Shown here: piece by piece, positions 16,448-26,102 of the stretch | How positions within the stretch are numbered: position 1 is the first letter of the stretch | How the letters are laid out: each line of letters starts with the position of its first letter | NCBI RefSeq assembly: GCF_033878955.1 | Contig: NZ_CP138858.1 | Location: 2,294,001 to 2,358,000 of the forward strand | Length of the DNA stretch: 64,000 nucleotides | From: Coraliomargarita algicola | GTDB lineage: Bacteria; Verrucomicrobiota; Verrucomicrobiia; Opitutales; Coraliomargaritaceae | Reading direction: 5' to 3' | The notes under the pieces: generated by a model | Told to the model about the DNA's origin: nothing | What the model saw: only the letters and a program-made list of their open reading frames with translations | The model's database searches: none | Position numbers and translations under genes: made by a program

Positions 16448-16556
16448 AATATTTCAGTTTGTAATCAGAAAATAGAGGTCAGAAGACAGAAGGCTAAATC
16501 GACGAACCCGCAAGGTGAAAAATCTGGCCGAAGGAAAGCAGGCAATCCATCACGCG

Positions 16557-16940
16557 GTAGGGACGCCTCGCCGAGGCGTCCGTTCGTCCAAGCAGCCGCA
16601 AATGTGAACGAAGCTCTCGGACGCTCGCCGCGTCCCGGGACAACGGCTCTCTCGGCGAGAGAGCCCTACCAGACACGGGCAACGCCATCCGTAGGGACGC
16701 CTCGCCGAGGCGTCCGTTCGTCCAACCAGCCGCAAATGTAAACGAAGCTCTCGGACGCTCGCCGCGCCCCGGGACAACGGCTCTCTCGGCGAGAGAGCCC
16801 TACCAGACACGGTAAAGCCATCCGGTAGGGACGCCTCGCCGAGGCGTCCGTTCGCCCAGCCAGCCGCAAATGTAAACGAAGCCCTCAGATCCTCGCCGCG
16901 CCTCGGAACAACGGCTCTCTCGGCGAGAGAGCCCTACCAG
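16557..16940. repeat. Tandem array of three 134-bp repeat units
   Basis: Units begin at 16557, 16691 and 16825, an exact 134-bp period; the last lacks the linker. Each core runs from GTAGGG to CCCTAC and contains two strong palindromes: GGACGCCTCGCCGAGGCGTCC near the left end and GGCTCTCTCGGCGAGAGAGCC near the right. Linkers of about 18 bp (ACACGGGCAACGCCATCC) join the units. The copies are almost identical, so the array is recent or kept uniform. It separates the oxidoreductase gene from the metal-efflux operon. Confidence 0.88.
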
Positions 16941-16949
16941 CAAACTGCT

Positions 16950-17393
16950 TTAATGCCCGCAAATGCAGGCGTATTCCTCTAGCTGGCAGCCACCGCAGAG
17001 GTGTTGGTTCAGATAGAACTTCTCACGCACGGTTTTAGCCTCGGGAGATGGCTTGATCGAGAGCACGATCGGCATGCGAGGCTGATCCGCGAGGGGCTCT
17101 ACAGAGCGCAACACGTCGCCGACACGCTCGAAGCTATATTTCACGGGTGCGGAACGATCCCCGCCGATGAGGCTCACTGTTTGTTGCTCGGGCGCAATCG
17201 CCTCACCCTCCGCGTTCAGGAAAGTGATTTGCGCGTAGCGCTCGGGGGTGAGAAAGAACTCCGCATGGGGCTCAACTTGCTCGATGACGCGGCCGCCATT
17301 GGGACCGGCGAATTCGGCTGCCTGCGCAAGCGATGCGGCGCTAAGCAGGCTGAGGCTGACTAGGAGGGCGGTGATGTATTGTTTGATTTTCAT
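16950..17393 (-). CDS. Secreted Cys/His-tailed protein of the metal efflux operon
   Basis: This 147-residue protein starts at MKIKQYITAL, with a signal peptide ending near AQAAEF. The mature part carries EFAGPNGGRVIEQVEPHAEFFL and ends in a Cys-rich tail, HLCGGCQLEEYACICGH (four Cys, two His), which suggests metal binding in the periplasm. It is the last gene of the RND efflux operon, 46 bp after the pump gene. I do not recognise a named family. A metal-chaperone or sensor role is inferred from tail and context. Confidence 0.7.
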   Translation of the reverse strand: MKIKQYITALLVSLSLLSAASLAQAAEFAGPNGGRVIEQVEPHAEFFLTPERYAQITFLNAEGEAIAPEQQTVSLIGGDRSAPVKYSFERVGDVLRSVEPLADQPRMPIVLSIKPSPEAKTVREKFYLNQHLCGGCQLEEYACICGH

Positions 17394-17439
17394 AATATTT
17401 GATTGGTTGCTTGGATTGGGTGACAAATGCCTCGCGCCA

Positions 17440-20400
17440 CTACTCAGAAGCAGCGGATTCGAGGCGGATGGATTTCTCTGCCGACTGGCGACAGAAAGTG
17501 TAGAAAATGGCGGGCGTCACTGCGAGGCCGAGCAGCGTGGAGCTGATCAGGCCCCCGACGATGACAATCGCCACGGGATTGAGAATTTCTTTGCCGGCCT
17601 CATCGGCGGCCAGCAGCAGCGGCACCAAGGCGAGTCCGGCGGAGATAGCGGTCATCAGAATCGGCACCAGGCGCTCTTGGGTGCCACGAATCACCATGGC
17701 CTTGGAAAAGGCTTCAGCCTCGTGGCGCATCAGGTGCAAATAGTGCGAGAGCAACATGATGTTATTGCGCGCAGCGATCCCGGTGACGGCGATGAAACCG
17801 ACTAAGGTGGCGATGCTGATATTGTTGAGCGTCAGGCTGGTATAGAAGATCCCACCGACCAAAGAGATCGGAATGATGGTGAGCACCACCACGACAAAGC
17901 TGAATGTTTTAAAGTAGCTATAGAGCAGGAACACGATCAGCAGCAGGATCAGCGAACACATGATCAGAATGGTGCGACGCGCCTCTTGCTGCGCTTGATA
18001 CTCGCCCTCGAAGGAGACGGTGTATCCGAGCGGCAACTTCAGCTGTGTCGCCACAGCCTCTTGCAGCGCTTCCACCGCCTGATTGAGATCGCTCACGGTG
18101 GGGTTGATCGAAACCACAAAGCGGCGCAGTGTATTTTCGCGCAAAATGGTATTGGGCCCCTTGGCCTGGCGGATGTCGGCCACCGAACTGAGCGGCACGC
18201 GCTGCCCGCTCTGGGTATCGATGTAGAGATTCGCTAAACGCTCGGGCGACTCACGCCACTGTGCCGGCAGTCGTACCACCAGATCGTACACACGCTGGCC
18301 TTCGTAGACTTCGCCCACCACTTCGCCGCCCATCAATGCGGCCAGTTGCGTATTTAACTCACCGGGAGTGATGCCGTAAGCGAGCGCACGGTCGCGGTTC
18401 ACCTCGATGCGCAGTTGCGGGATCAATGCTTGCTGCTCGGCGCGTGCCTCTTCCAGGCCGGGAATGGCGCGGGCGATCTCGGTGACCTCGTTGCCCAGAC
18501 GTCGTAACTCGGCGAGGTCAGGCCCGTAGATTTTAACCGCAACCTTGGCGGACACCCCACTCAACATGTGTCCGATGCGATCGGCCAAGGGCGTGCTGAG
18601 CGCGCTGAAGGTGCCGGGTATGGTGCGCATGACATCGCGGATTTCCGCCAAAACTTCGTCGCGACTGCGGGCACTCTCGTCGGTAAACTCGACGTCAAAC
18701 TCCACGGTCGACACCGGCACTACGTGGTCGCCCCGCTCGGCACGGCCGACGCGATAGCCCACGGTTTCGACTTCGGGTATTTGCAGCAATAAATTCTGCG
18801 CGGTTTCGGAGAGTTCGGTGGTATGCTTCAGCGAGGTGCCGGGCGCGGTGGTGGTGGCAATCAAGGCCGTGGGCTCACGAAAGGCGGGCAGGAAGTTGCC
18901 CCCCATACGAATCACCGCACCATAACCGACAAACAAGAGTACTCCTGTCAGCGCCAGCACTAACAAAGGTTGCGAGAGCGATAGACGCAACCAGGTCGCG
19001 CCATAAAAACGCTTCAAGCTGCGCACCACAAACCCATCGCGGTGCACTTTGCCCGCTGCGGGATTGAGCAATAGCGAGCACAGCACCGGAATCACGGTCA
19101 ACGAGACTAGGAACGAAGCGGCCATGCTGACAATGGTCGCAATCGCGATCGGAGAAAACAAGCGCCCTTCTACCCCACTCAACGCGAGCAGCGGCAAGAA
19201 GACTAAGATGATCAACACCGTGGCATACAGAATGGAGGAACGCACCTCGGCGGAGGCCCGCGCGATGACTTCGAGGCGCGACTGCGGCCGCGCCAAGGCG
19301 GCGTTTTCCCGCAGGCGCCGATACACATTTTCCACGTCCACGATGGCATCGTCCACCACCATACCAATGGCCACGGCGAGGCCCCCCAGGGTCATCGAGT
19401 TCACACTCAAATCAAAGGCGGCAAAGACCAAAATGGTCGCAGCAAGCGATAGCGGGATCGCGGTCAAAGTGATCAGAGTGATCCGTATATTAAACAAAAA
19501 TATAAATAGGATCAAAGCCACCATAATGGCTCCATCCAGCAGGGCTTCTTTCAAATTACCGACGGAAAGGTTGATAAAATCGGCTTGGCGATAGAGCGTT
19601 ACAATTTCGACACCTGCGGGCAGTGCGGTTTTCAATTCTTCCAGCGCGGACTCGACGTGACCGGTGAGTGCGATGGTATCGAAGCCGGGCGACTTGGTCA
19701 CACTAAGAATCACACCCGGGTAACCGGTGACCGACTCGCCGTTGGAGATCGTCTTCGAGCCCATACCGGCATCCCCGCGCATCGGCTGAATATCCCAAGT
19801 CAATTCCGCGACGTCACCGAGCCGCACGGGACGGTCGTCTTCGTAGGTCACCACCGTGTTGGCGATGTCCGAGAGTTCGGTCGTCATCGCAAGGTTGCGC
19901 ACCATGATCTCTTGCGCAGACTCCGTGAGAAAGCCGCCGGTGGTGTTTTTGACCGAGTTGGCCGCCGCCGCATGAATCTGCTCAAAGTTGACATCGTGTG
20001 CGCGCATGCGATCCGGATCGGGCTGCACTTGTATTTGCTTTACGCCACCGCCCATCGAGAGCACTTCGGCGATACCGGAGATGGATTGCAGGCGGCGGCC
20101 CACGGTCCAATCCGCCAGTGTGCGCAAGTCACGCGGCGCAATCTCGCCAGTCGGATCGGCGATGCCCACCAGGAGAATGTTGCCCATCAAAGAAGCCACC
20201 GGCGTCATGTATGGGTTCACACCTTCAGGTATCGATTCGTCGGCACCGGCCAATCGTTCCTGCACGAATTGACGCGCTTGGTAGATGTCGGTGCCCCAAT
20301 CGAATTCCACAAAGATCAGCGACAACCCGACATCGTTGACGGAGCGTATGCGCGACACCCCCGTCGTCGCCATCAAGGAATTCTCCAAAGGGATCGAGAC

Positions 20401-20592
20401 CAGCGTCTCCACCTCTTCCGGCGCAAAGCCAGGCGCTTCCGTCAAAATAGTCACGGTAGGCTTGGTCAGATCGGGCAGCACCTCCACCGGCAACTCGGTC
20501 GCCGTCTTGGTGCCCAAGACCAGCACGATGACCGCGAGCAAGCAGATCAACAAACGCTGCGAGAGCGAAAAACGTATCAGTTGATTCAACAT
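17440..20592 (-). CDS. Heavy-metal RND efflux pump, CzcA/CusA family
   Basis: The 1050-residue protein has the full RND plan: helix 1 near residues 12-30, a large periplasmic loop, a block of helices from about 340, a second loop, and a last block from about 870. The ELPVEVLPDLTKPTVTILTEAPG segment is typical of the family, as is the TM4 motif AIGMVVDDAIVDVENVYRRLRE, which bears the proton-relay Asp pair. Heavy-metal RND pumps export Cu/Ag or Zn/Co/Cd across both membranes using the proton gradient. The metal cannot be chosen with certainty. The gene sits 1 bp after the adaptor gene, in an operon of type C-B-A. Confidence 0.88.
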   Translation of the reverse strand: MLNQLIRFSLSQRLLICLLAVIVLVLGTKTATELPVEVLPDLTKPTVTILTEAPGFAPEEVETLVSIPLENSLMATTGVSRIRSVNDVGLSLIFVEFDWGTDIYQARQFVQERLAGADESIPEGVNPYMTPVASLMGNILLVGIADPTGEIAPRDLRTLADWTVGRRLQSISGIAEVLSMGGGVKQIQVQPDPDRMRAHDVNFEQIHAAAANSVKNTTGGFLTESAQEIMVRNLAMTTELSDIANTVVTYEDDRPVRLGDVAELTWDIQPMRGDAGMGSKTISNGESVTGYPGVILSVTKSPGFDTIALTGHVESALEELKTALPAGVEIVTLYRQADFINLSVGNLKEALLDGAIMVALILFIFLFNIRITLITLTAIPLSLAATILVFAAFDLSVNSMTLGGLAVAIGMVVDDAIVDVENVYRRLRENAALARPQSRLEVIARASAEVRSSILYATVLIILVFLPLLALSGVEGRLFSPIAIATIVSMAASFLVSLTVIPVLCSLLLNPAAGKVHRDGFVVRSLKRFYGATWLRLSLSQPLLVLALTGVLLFVGYGAVIRMGGNFLPAFREPTALIATTTAPGTSLKHTTELSETAQNLLLQIPEVETVGYRVGRAERGDHVVPVSTVEFDVEFTDESARSRDEVLAEIRDVMRTIPGTFSALSTPLADRIGHMLSGVSAKVAVKIYGPDLAELRRLGNEVTEIARAIPGLEEARAEQQALIPQLRIEVNRDRALAYGITPGELNTQLAALMGGEVVGEVYEGQRVYDLVVRLPAQWRESPERLANLYIDTQSGQRVPLSSVADIRQAKGPNTILRENTLRRFVVSINPTVSDLNQAVEALQEAVATQLKLPLGYTVSFEGEYQAQQEARRTILIMCSLILLLIVFLLYSYFKTFSFVVVVLTIIPISLVGGIFYTSLTLNNISIATLVGFIAVTGIAARNNIMLLSHYLHLMRHEAEAFSKAMVIRGTQERLVPILMTAISAGLALVPLLLAADEAGKEILNPVAIVIVGGLISSTLLGLAVTPAIFYTFCRQSAEKSIRLESAASE

Positions 20593-20593
20593 T

Positions 20594-21742
20594 TTAAGCC
20601 GCTCCCTCTGTTTTGCGCTGCAGCAAACGCTGCCACAGAATAATCGATACGAGTGTAATCAGCGCAGCGTAAACCATGAGGAACTGACTGGTCTTGGCCG
20701 GCTCGGCATTCGGCACGTCTCCCCGTGCCGCCCGCGCCTCCGCCGCCTTGCGTGCACGGTCAGCATCGGTCATCTCGGAGCCGTCCTCATTGTGCTCATG
20801 CCCATGCGCCGCATCCAGTGCTTCCTTCAATGAGATGCCCGCCCCCCCGCCAGCAAACATCAGTGAATACGCTCCGCGCGTCACCACTTCGTCGCCGGGA
20901 AACAAGCCGGAAGTCACTTCAACATAACGGTCATTACTTTCGCCTAAAATGACAGGTACCCGCACAAAGGCATTGTCCAAATCGAAGTCGGTTACAAACA
21001 CCACGCGATTCGAAGGATCGCCCTGCACCGCCTCGCGCGGCACAGCGATCACATCCTCACGCTCTTGCAACACCACCGAAAACTCCGCCCGCATACCGGG
21101 GCGCAAGCGTCCCTCAGCATTGGGGATTTCAAAGATGCCCTCCACCGTGCCCGACTCACGATCGGCATTCACTCCGAAACGCTTCAAGCGGCCCTCGATC
21201 ATCATATCGCCCAAGGCAGGCACTCGAATGTGCGCCTTCGAGCCAACCGCGACACCCGCCGCTTCCTGTTCGGGGATGCGCGCCACCGCCCACATCACTG
21301 AACGATCGGAGATGTCCATTAACTCCGAATCCGGCTCGACCGGCTGCCCCAGACGTATGTGAGAAGTCACTACCAGCCCGTCTTGCGGCGCCAGCAAATC
21401 GATCGCGGGGGGCGGATCGCCCAACTGACGGGTCTCAATACGCGCGACCACCTCACCCTTTTTAACGTAGTCGCCTTCAAAGAAATGAATCGCCTTCACC
21501 CGCCCGGCGACCCGCGTGGACAGCACCGCACGATGCGAGGGCAACTCCTCGATCCGTCCGATCGCAAAGACCGTGGTCGAAAAATTTCGATAGTCCGCTT
21601 CCTCGGTCAGGATGCGTAAATTCCGCACCCCGCTCTCATCCAGGATCACGGTATTGGCTGCACGATTGGATGCCTGCAGCAGCGGAAAAAAAGAGATCAG
21701 TGCGCCCGCCCAGCAGGCCGCTTTTGTATAAAATGTATTCAT
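20594..21742 (-). CDS. RND periplasmic adaptor (membrane fusion) protein, CzcB/CusB type
   Basis: This 382-residue protein has an N-terminal signal sequence, a barrel-sandwich pair (VAGRVKAIHFFEGDYVKKGEVVARIE and DLLAPQDGLVVTSHIRLGQPV) and beta-barrel and membrane-proximal parts (PGMRAEFSVVL, IAVPREAVQ, VTSGLFPGDEVVTRGAYSL). Unusually, it has a His/Glu-rich stretch (HGHEHNEDG) and then an extra C-terminal transmembrane helix (MVYAALITLVSIILWQRLL). The adaptor joins pump and outer-membrane channel, and the His cluster could hold metal. It is 1 bp upstream of the pump and 4 bp after the TolC-like gene. Confidence 0.85.
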   Translation of the reverse strand: MNTFYTKAACWAGALISFFPLLQASNRAANTVILDESGVRNLRILTEEADYRNFSTTVFAIGRIEELPSHRAVLSTRVAGRVKAIHFFEGDYVKKGEVVARIETRQLGDPPPAIDLLAPQDGLVVTSHIRLGQPVEPDSELMDISDRSVMWAVARIPEQEAAGVAVGSKAHIRVPALGDMMIEGRLKRFGVNADRESGTVEGIFEIPNAEGRLRPGMRAEFSVVLQEREDVIAVPREAVQGDPSNRVVFVTDFDLDNAFVRVPVILGESNDRYVEVTSGLFPGDEVVTRGAYSLMFAGGGAGISLKEALDAAHGHEHNEDGSEMTDADRARKAAEARAARGDVPNAEPAKTSQFLMVYAALITLVSIILWQRLLQRKTEGAA

Positions 21743-21746
21743 TATA

Positions 21747-23021
21747 TTATAATCCGGCTAGCTCGACATCAGTGGCGGCAGACCAACGGATTTTAGATTT
21801 TTTAAGTTCACTCAGCACCTCGATTTGAGTGGATTGAATTTTGAGCTGTTGCTCCTGACTTTGAAACAATTCGGGCAGACTAATCTGACCATTGGTGTAG
21901 GCCGTCTGCATGGCCGCGGCATTGCGGTCCAGCACCGCCCGCAATTGCGTTTCATATTTCTCGGCCTGATGATATAGCTCACTGGCGAGCTCAGATTGTA
22001 GCTTTGCTTCAATTTGCAACTTCGAAGCGATCGACTGTAGGCGCCACTGCATTTCGTTGCGGGCCGCACGACTCGCCGCGATATTGCCCTGATTACGATC
22101 ATGCAGCGGCAGTGGCACCGAGATCCCCAGTCCAAAAGAACGGCCACGCCCCAGCCCCTCGGGCGCATCCATACTGCGCTCCTCTTGATAAAAGATTTGA
22201 ACAGCCACATCGGCCCACCGCTCAGCGCGCGCACTGGCGATGCGGCCTTCCGCCAGTTCTAAAAGTAGTTGCCGCAAGCGATAGCTCGGATGTTGTTCCA
22301 ATCGCGCTTGACTAAACTCTGGAAATCTCGGCGCTTGCGTCGGCATGGCCAGCGGAGTGCTGAGCTCAAACTCGTAGTCCGCCGGCATCCCCATCAACTC
22401 ATTCAGCGCAGCGCGGTCCGCAATCAATTGATGCTCCAAGTGATGCGCCTCTTGCTCGGTCACATACAAGGCCATCTGCAACTGGTCGACTTCCACCGTC
22501 GATGCCTCACCGGCCTGCACGCGCGACTCGATAAACTTAAGGAAATTTCGATTCAGCTCAGTCAACTGCGAGCGCAGCGCCCACTCCGCCTGCGTGGTGG
22601 CTAGCGTCACCACCGCCAGTCGCACTTGCAACTTAAGCTCACGCATCTGCTCCTCGATCTCGGCGCGCGCGACTTCGATTTCTTTCTGAGCGAGTGCCCG
22701 CTCCAGCTTCAGACGATTTGTAACCGGGAAGCGCTGCGTAAAGGCAAGTCCGAAATTCTGCTCGCCCTCATCGTTAAAGGCCTGATCGCCCTGATAGCTC
22801 AAGCCCAGCTCCGGATTGCTCAGTCGGCCCGCTTGCAATAAGCGCCCCTCTGCCTGTGCCACCACGGCTTGTGCCGCCAGCAACAAGGGCTGATTTTCCA
22901 GCGCCAATTGCACGGCTTGTTCCGAACTCAGCTGAACTTTTGATTGTGCGGACAGCTCTCCTGCCCCGATCAATAACGCAACGCAAAGCAGCGCGCGCAT
23001 AAAATAAAATTTTGTATACAT
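21747..23021 (-). CDS. TolC-like outer-membrane efflux channel, CzcC type
   Basis: The start MYTKFYFMRALL is chosen because it begins a signal peptide (ending near GELSAQS); the longer frame adds 31 unlikely residues. Another start at the internal MRALL is also possible. The 424-residue mature protein has two repeats of long alpha-helical stretches (SEQAVQLALENQPLLLAAQAVVAQAEGRLLQAG and the C-terminal AYTNGQISLPELFQSQEQQL), which is the outer-membrane efflux family (PF02321). It forms the exit duct for the RND pump downstream. Confidence 0.85.
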   Translation of the reverse strand: MYTKFYFMRALLCVALLIGAGELSAQSKVQLSSEQAVQLALENQPLLLAAQAVVAQAEGRLLQAGRLSNPELGLSYQGDQAFNDEGEQNFGLAFTQRFPVTNRLKLERALAQKEIEVARAEIEEQMRELKLQVRLAVVTLATTQAEWALRSQLTELNRNFLKFIESRVQAGEASTVEVDQLQMALYVTEQEAHHLEHQLIADRAALNELMGMPADYEFELSTPLAMPTQAPRFPEFSQARLEQHPSYRLRQLLLELAEGRIASARAERWADVAVQIFYQEERSMDAPEGLGRGRSFGLGISVPLPLHDRNQGNIAASRAARNEMQWRLQSIASKLQIEAKLQSELASELYHQAEKYETQLRAVLDRNAAAMQTAYTNGQISLPELFQSQEQQLKIQSTQIEVLSELKKSKIRWSAATDVELAGL

Positions 23022-23164
23022 ACGATTCCTGATACTGTTGATTAAACAGTGCCGCCAAATTCCGTAGAACTGGGGTCGACACCACAGAGCCACCGCGATG
23101 GCCAAAGTGAACACACTTTGGGGTCACATCCAACGGACAGCCGTTAAACGGGTATCAGGAAATC

Positions 23165-23590
23165 TCAGACGCGCAGGACCGTCGTCTGCAGATAGTCATC
23201 AGTCAGCCACGTAGCTTGCGGTGATGCACACGGCGGCTCTGGCCATTGATACACAAGCGCGAGCGAAGGCTCCGGCACTTGCAAGAAGTCGATTAAAACA
23301 GCGAGCAAGACCAAAGGCGCAACGAACTGCGCTTCAGACTGGAGTCGCGTAGGCGGCAGCTCCTCCGCAATTAGTTCGATGTCGATACATCTCTCGGCAG
23401 CCGTCGCGCAAGACGCTTCAACAGCAACCGAACAATGATCTGCCAAGCAAGAGCTCGCCTGAACAGCGTCCTCACTCACAGATCCCCCAAGGTCTTGATG
23501 AATACAAAGCAGCAAGCCTCCGAACGCGCCCAAAAGCGCATTCCAAGTAAATAGGCTAATCAGCCCAACGATGCATAGTTTCATTCTCAC
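23165..23590 (-). CDS. Secreted Cys-rich protein heading the metal efflux operon
   Basis: This 141-residue protein has a hydrophobic signal-like N-terminus, six Cys residues between about 29 and 68 (one in LLLCIHQD, then SSCLADHC and SCATAAERC), a hydrophobic segment near 88-103 and a Pro-rich C-terminus. No family is recognised. It lies 143 bp upstream of the TolC-like gene on the same strand, so it probably belongs to the metal-resistance operon. A TTGACA-like -35 on the minus strand (23624-23629) lies about 35 bp upstream of its start. Confidence 0.6.
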   Translation of the reverse strand: MRMKLCIVGLISLFTWNALLGAFGGLLLCIHQDLGGSVSEDAVQASSCLADHCSVAVEASCATAAERCIDIELIAEELPPTRLQSEAQFVAPLVLLAVLIDFLQVPEPSLALVYQWPEPPCASPQATWLTDDYLQTTVLRV

Positions 23591-23755
23591 GACTCAGTTA
23601 GTGAGAGCTCAGACATCTAAAACTGTCAAGGGTTTCTCAGCTATTTCTCACAACTTATGAACGTATAATTAAGGCACTCCCCCAGACGCAGCGGCCCATA
23701 CGATTCCTGCGTTTATGCGTCGCCTCGATCCCCCAGCTACAATTGACTGGCCAAT

Positions 23756-24865
23756 ATGTCTACTTTTCAATCACTCGGACTTTCGCAAAAACTCACTACC
23801 GAGTTAGCACGACTCAAGCTCCACACACCCTCGGATATTCAGGCGCAGGCTTGTGCGCCTCTCACTGCACAGCGCGATGCATGGCTCAGCGCCCCCACTG
23901 GAAGCGGCAAAACACTGGCCTACCTGCTGCCCTTGCTGAATCAAATCGAGGTCGACACGACAGACTTGCAGGTAGTGGTCCTAGCCCCCACCCAAGAACT
24001 CGCGGTGCAAATCCACGACTGTATTCGACAATTGGACGCGACTGGCAATCTCGCCATTCGTAGCCAGCTCTTAATCGGCAATGCATCTGCGAAACGTCAA
24101 AAAGAAAAGCTGAAACAAAAGCCACACATTGTCGTCGGCTCCTGCGGCCGCATGCTGGAACTCAGCCGCATTGGCAAACTGAAGCTGCACAAATGCCGCG
24201 CAGTCTGTATCGACGAGGCCGACAACCTACTGGCCGAAGATCACATCGAAGATCTGGAAGCTTTGCTCAAAATGATGCCCCGCGACCGCCAGCTCGTGTT
24301 CGCCTCCGCCACCGATAAGAGCGACACCTTTCGAATCGCCGAATCGCTAGGCAAAGCGGTGCAATGGATTCGCGGCCAAGCCATCGTCTCGGAAGTCGAA
24401 GTGGAGCACTTTTACATCGAGTCCAGCTTTCACCGCAAGACCGACATCTTGGGCAAGCTACTGCGACACTTGCAAGCGGCGCGCGCGCTCATTTTTACTC
24501 ATCGCAATATCACCGCCGAAGAAATCGGCGAAGGGCTGGAGAAATACGAGCTAGGCCACACGGTGCTGCATGGCGGCATGAGCAAATTCGACCGCCAGAT
24601 GGCGCTCAAACAATTCCGCAAAGGCACAGCCACAGTATTGATCGCCTCCGATATCGCTGCCCGCGGCTTAGACATCAAGGGTCTCACTCACATCATAAAC
24701 TTCGACCTCCCCACGCTGTCCGACGACTATATCCACCGCGCCGGGCGCACAGGCCGCATGGGCGCCGCGGGCATGGCGATCTCCATCGTAACCGATGAAG
24801 ATGCCAAACTCGTCCAACGCTACGAGCGCGACCTACACATCACTGTGCAAGCGCTCGACTTGTAA
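23756..24865 (+). CDS. DEAD-box RNA helicase
   Basis: This 369-residue protein has the classical motifs in order: Q motif (FQSLGLSQKLTTELARLKLHTPSDIQAQA), I SAPTGSGKT, Ia APTQELA, II DEAD (IDEADNLL), III SAT, IV/V ASDIAARGLDI and VI HRAGRTGRMG. It is a minimal core with no long C-terminal tail, shorter than RhlE or CsdA. DEAD-box proteins unwind short RNA duplexes in ribosome assembly or mRNA decay. A TATAAT box at 23664-23669 fits a promoter some 85 bp upstream. Confidence 0.92.
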   Translation: MSTFQSLGLSQKLTTELARLKLHTPSDIQAQACAPLTAQRDAWLSAPTGSGKTLAYLLPLLNQIEVDTTDLQVVVLAPTQELAVQIHDCIRQLDATGNLAIRSQLLIGNASAKRQKEKLKQKPHIVVGSCGRMLELSRIGKLKLHKCRAVCIDEADNLLAEDHIEDLEALLKMMPRDRQLVFASATDKSDTFRIAESLGKAVQWIRGQAIVSEVEVEHFYIESSFHRKTDILGKLLRHLQAARALIFTHRNITAEEIGEGLEKYELGHTVLHGGMSKFDRQMALKQFRKGTATVLIASDIAARGLDIKGLTHIINFDLPTLSDDYIHRAGRTGRMGAAGMAISIVTDEDAKLVQRYERDLHITVQALDL

Positions 24866-24999
24866 AGCGATCCCGGGTGCGCATAATTTTCTGTGATAAG
24901 ACGCACCCGATCTTTCATCGCAATTCACCAATTGGCACGAATAGTGATGTTGAGCGAGACTCAGTAATACACCCAGCAAAAGTATTGACCACAATCGTA

Positions 25000-25824
25000 A
25001 TGAAGAAAACTCCACACAGCCTTAAACGCCTACTCATCAGCTCTGCCGCAGTCGCCGCCAGCCTACAATTTTTGACTGGCTGCGTGACACATGCCCCGGA
25101 GCGCATCTCCGACCAAAGCACTCAAGCGGTGCTCTGGTTGCAAAACTCAGGCGAGTATCAGGCGCTCTGCTATCAGGCCTTCAACGCCGCCAAAGACGCC
25201 GTCGATCAAGCAAAGGCAAGCCAAACTAAACCCTGGGCCGTGGTCGTCGACCTGGACGAGACCATGCTCGACAACAGCCCCTATGCGGCGTGGCTCTTAC
25301 ACAATCAAGACAGCTATGCTTCCGCGACTTGGGCCGCATGGTGTGAGGCCGCCGAGGCCCCCGCCCTTCCGGGCGCGCTGGAGTTTGCAAAATACGTGAT
25401 CGCGCAAGGCGGCGCACTTTTCTATGTGTCCAATCGCTCCGATGAGGTATTCGACGCAACTGTCAAGAACCTACAAGCGCTCGGCTTCCCCGAGCCCACT
25501 GCCAGCCGCGTATTCTTAAAAACGGATACATCCAACAAACAAGCTCGCTTCCAAAAAGTCACCGACGCCGGCTACGAGATCGTCCTAATGATCGGCGACA
25601 ATCTCAACGACTTCCCCGAAATCGGCACCTGGCACCAAGCCAACGAGCCGCGCAATCAAGCCACCGCGAGCTACCAATCCGAATTCGGACAACGCTTCAT
25701 CGTATTGCCCAACCCTTCCTACGGGGATTGGGAAGCCGGCATGGCTGACGGTTACCATGGCCTCAGCGCCGCAGAGAAACTCAAGCTGCGCAGCGAAAGC
25801 TTGAAGCCTTGGTCGGGAGAATAA
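25000..25824 (+). CDS. Acid phosphatase lipoprotein, HAD class B / e(P4)-like 5'-nucleotidase
   Basis: The start MKKTPHSLKR is chosen because it begins a lipoprotein signal with lipobox FLTGC; the upstream extension is not signal-like. The 274-residue product has the HAD motif VVVDLDETMLDNS (DxDxT-like catalytic Asp pair), WAAWCEAAEAPALPGALEF, YVSNR (motif II) and MIGDNLNDF (motif III Asp). This is the pattern of outer-membrane lipoprotein e(P4)/class B acid phosphatases, which dephosphorylate nucleotides outside the inner membrane for salvage. It is transcribed away from its neighbour at 25840. Confidence 0.88.
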   Translation: MKKTPHSLKRLLISSAAVAASLQFLTGCVTHAPERISDQSTQAVLWLQNSGEYQALCYQAFNAAKDAVDQAKASQTKPWAVVVDLDETMLDNSPYAAWLLHNQDSYASATWAAWCEAAEAPALPGALEFAKYVIAQGGALFYVSNRSDEVFDATVKNLQALGFPEPTASRVFLKTDTSNKQARFQKVTDAGYEIVLMIGDNLNDFPEIGTWHQANEPRNQATASYQSEFGQRFIVLPNPSYGDWEAGMADGYHGLSAAEKLKLRSESLKPWSGE

Positions 25825-25839
25825 GAAGAACCAAGCAAA

Positions 25840-26091
25840 TCAATTACGTCCGATACCAGCGAGTTCGTCGTAAAGCGCTTGCCACTCCGTCGCGAGACTC
25901 GTGGTGCACACTGGCACCACCGCGCGATTATACCAATACTCCGCATTCCCGAGATCGCCCTCGACGCGGTGCAAGTACGCATGCACCCACGCCGCCTCGG
26001 AAGTGACCATGTCTTGCACCAAGGCGTGTGCCTTTGCCCAGTCGCCTGCCTGCTCGGCCTCCAAGGCTTGGATGTAAACGTTCTTCTCCAT
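25840..26091 (-). CDS. Small TPR-like hypothetical protein next to pyrC
   Basis: The 83-residue product from MEKNVYIQAL contains helix pairs with TPR-like spacing (ALEAEQAGDWAKAHALVQ and AYLHRVEGDLGNAEYWYNRA). It starts 11 bp after the dihydroorotase stop, so the two are probably co-transcribed. No enzyme motif is visible; a protein-binding role is likely. Confidence 0.65.
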   Translation of the reverse strand: MEKNVYIQALEAEQAGDWAKAHALVQDMVTSEAAWVHAYLHRVEGDLGNAEYWYNRAVVPVCTTSLATEWQALYDELAGIGRN

Positions 26092-26102
26092 TTGAGTCGC
26101 GC

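Noticed and set aside
16550..16869. Several open frames through the 134-bp repeat array
   Set aside because: They are translations of the repeat itself (repeating SGRALSPREPLS-like text) and not genes.
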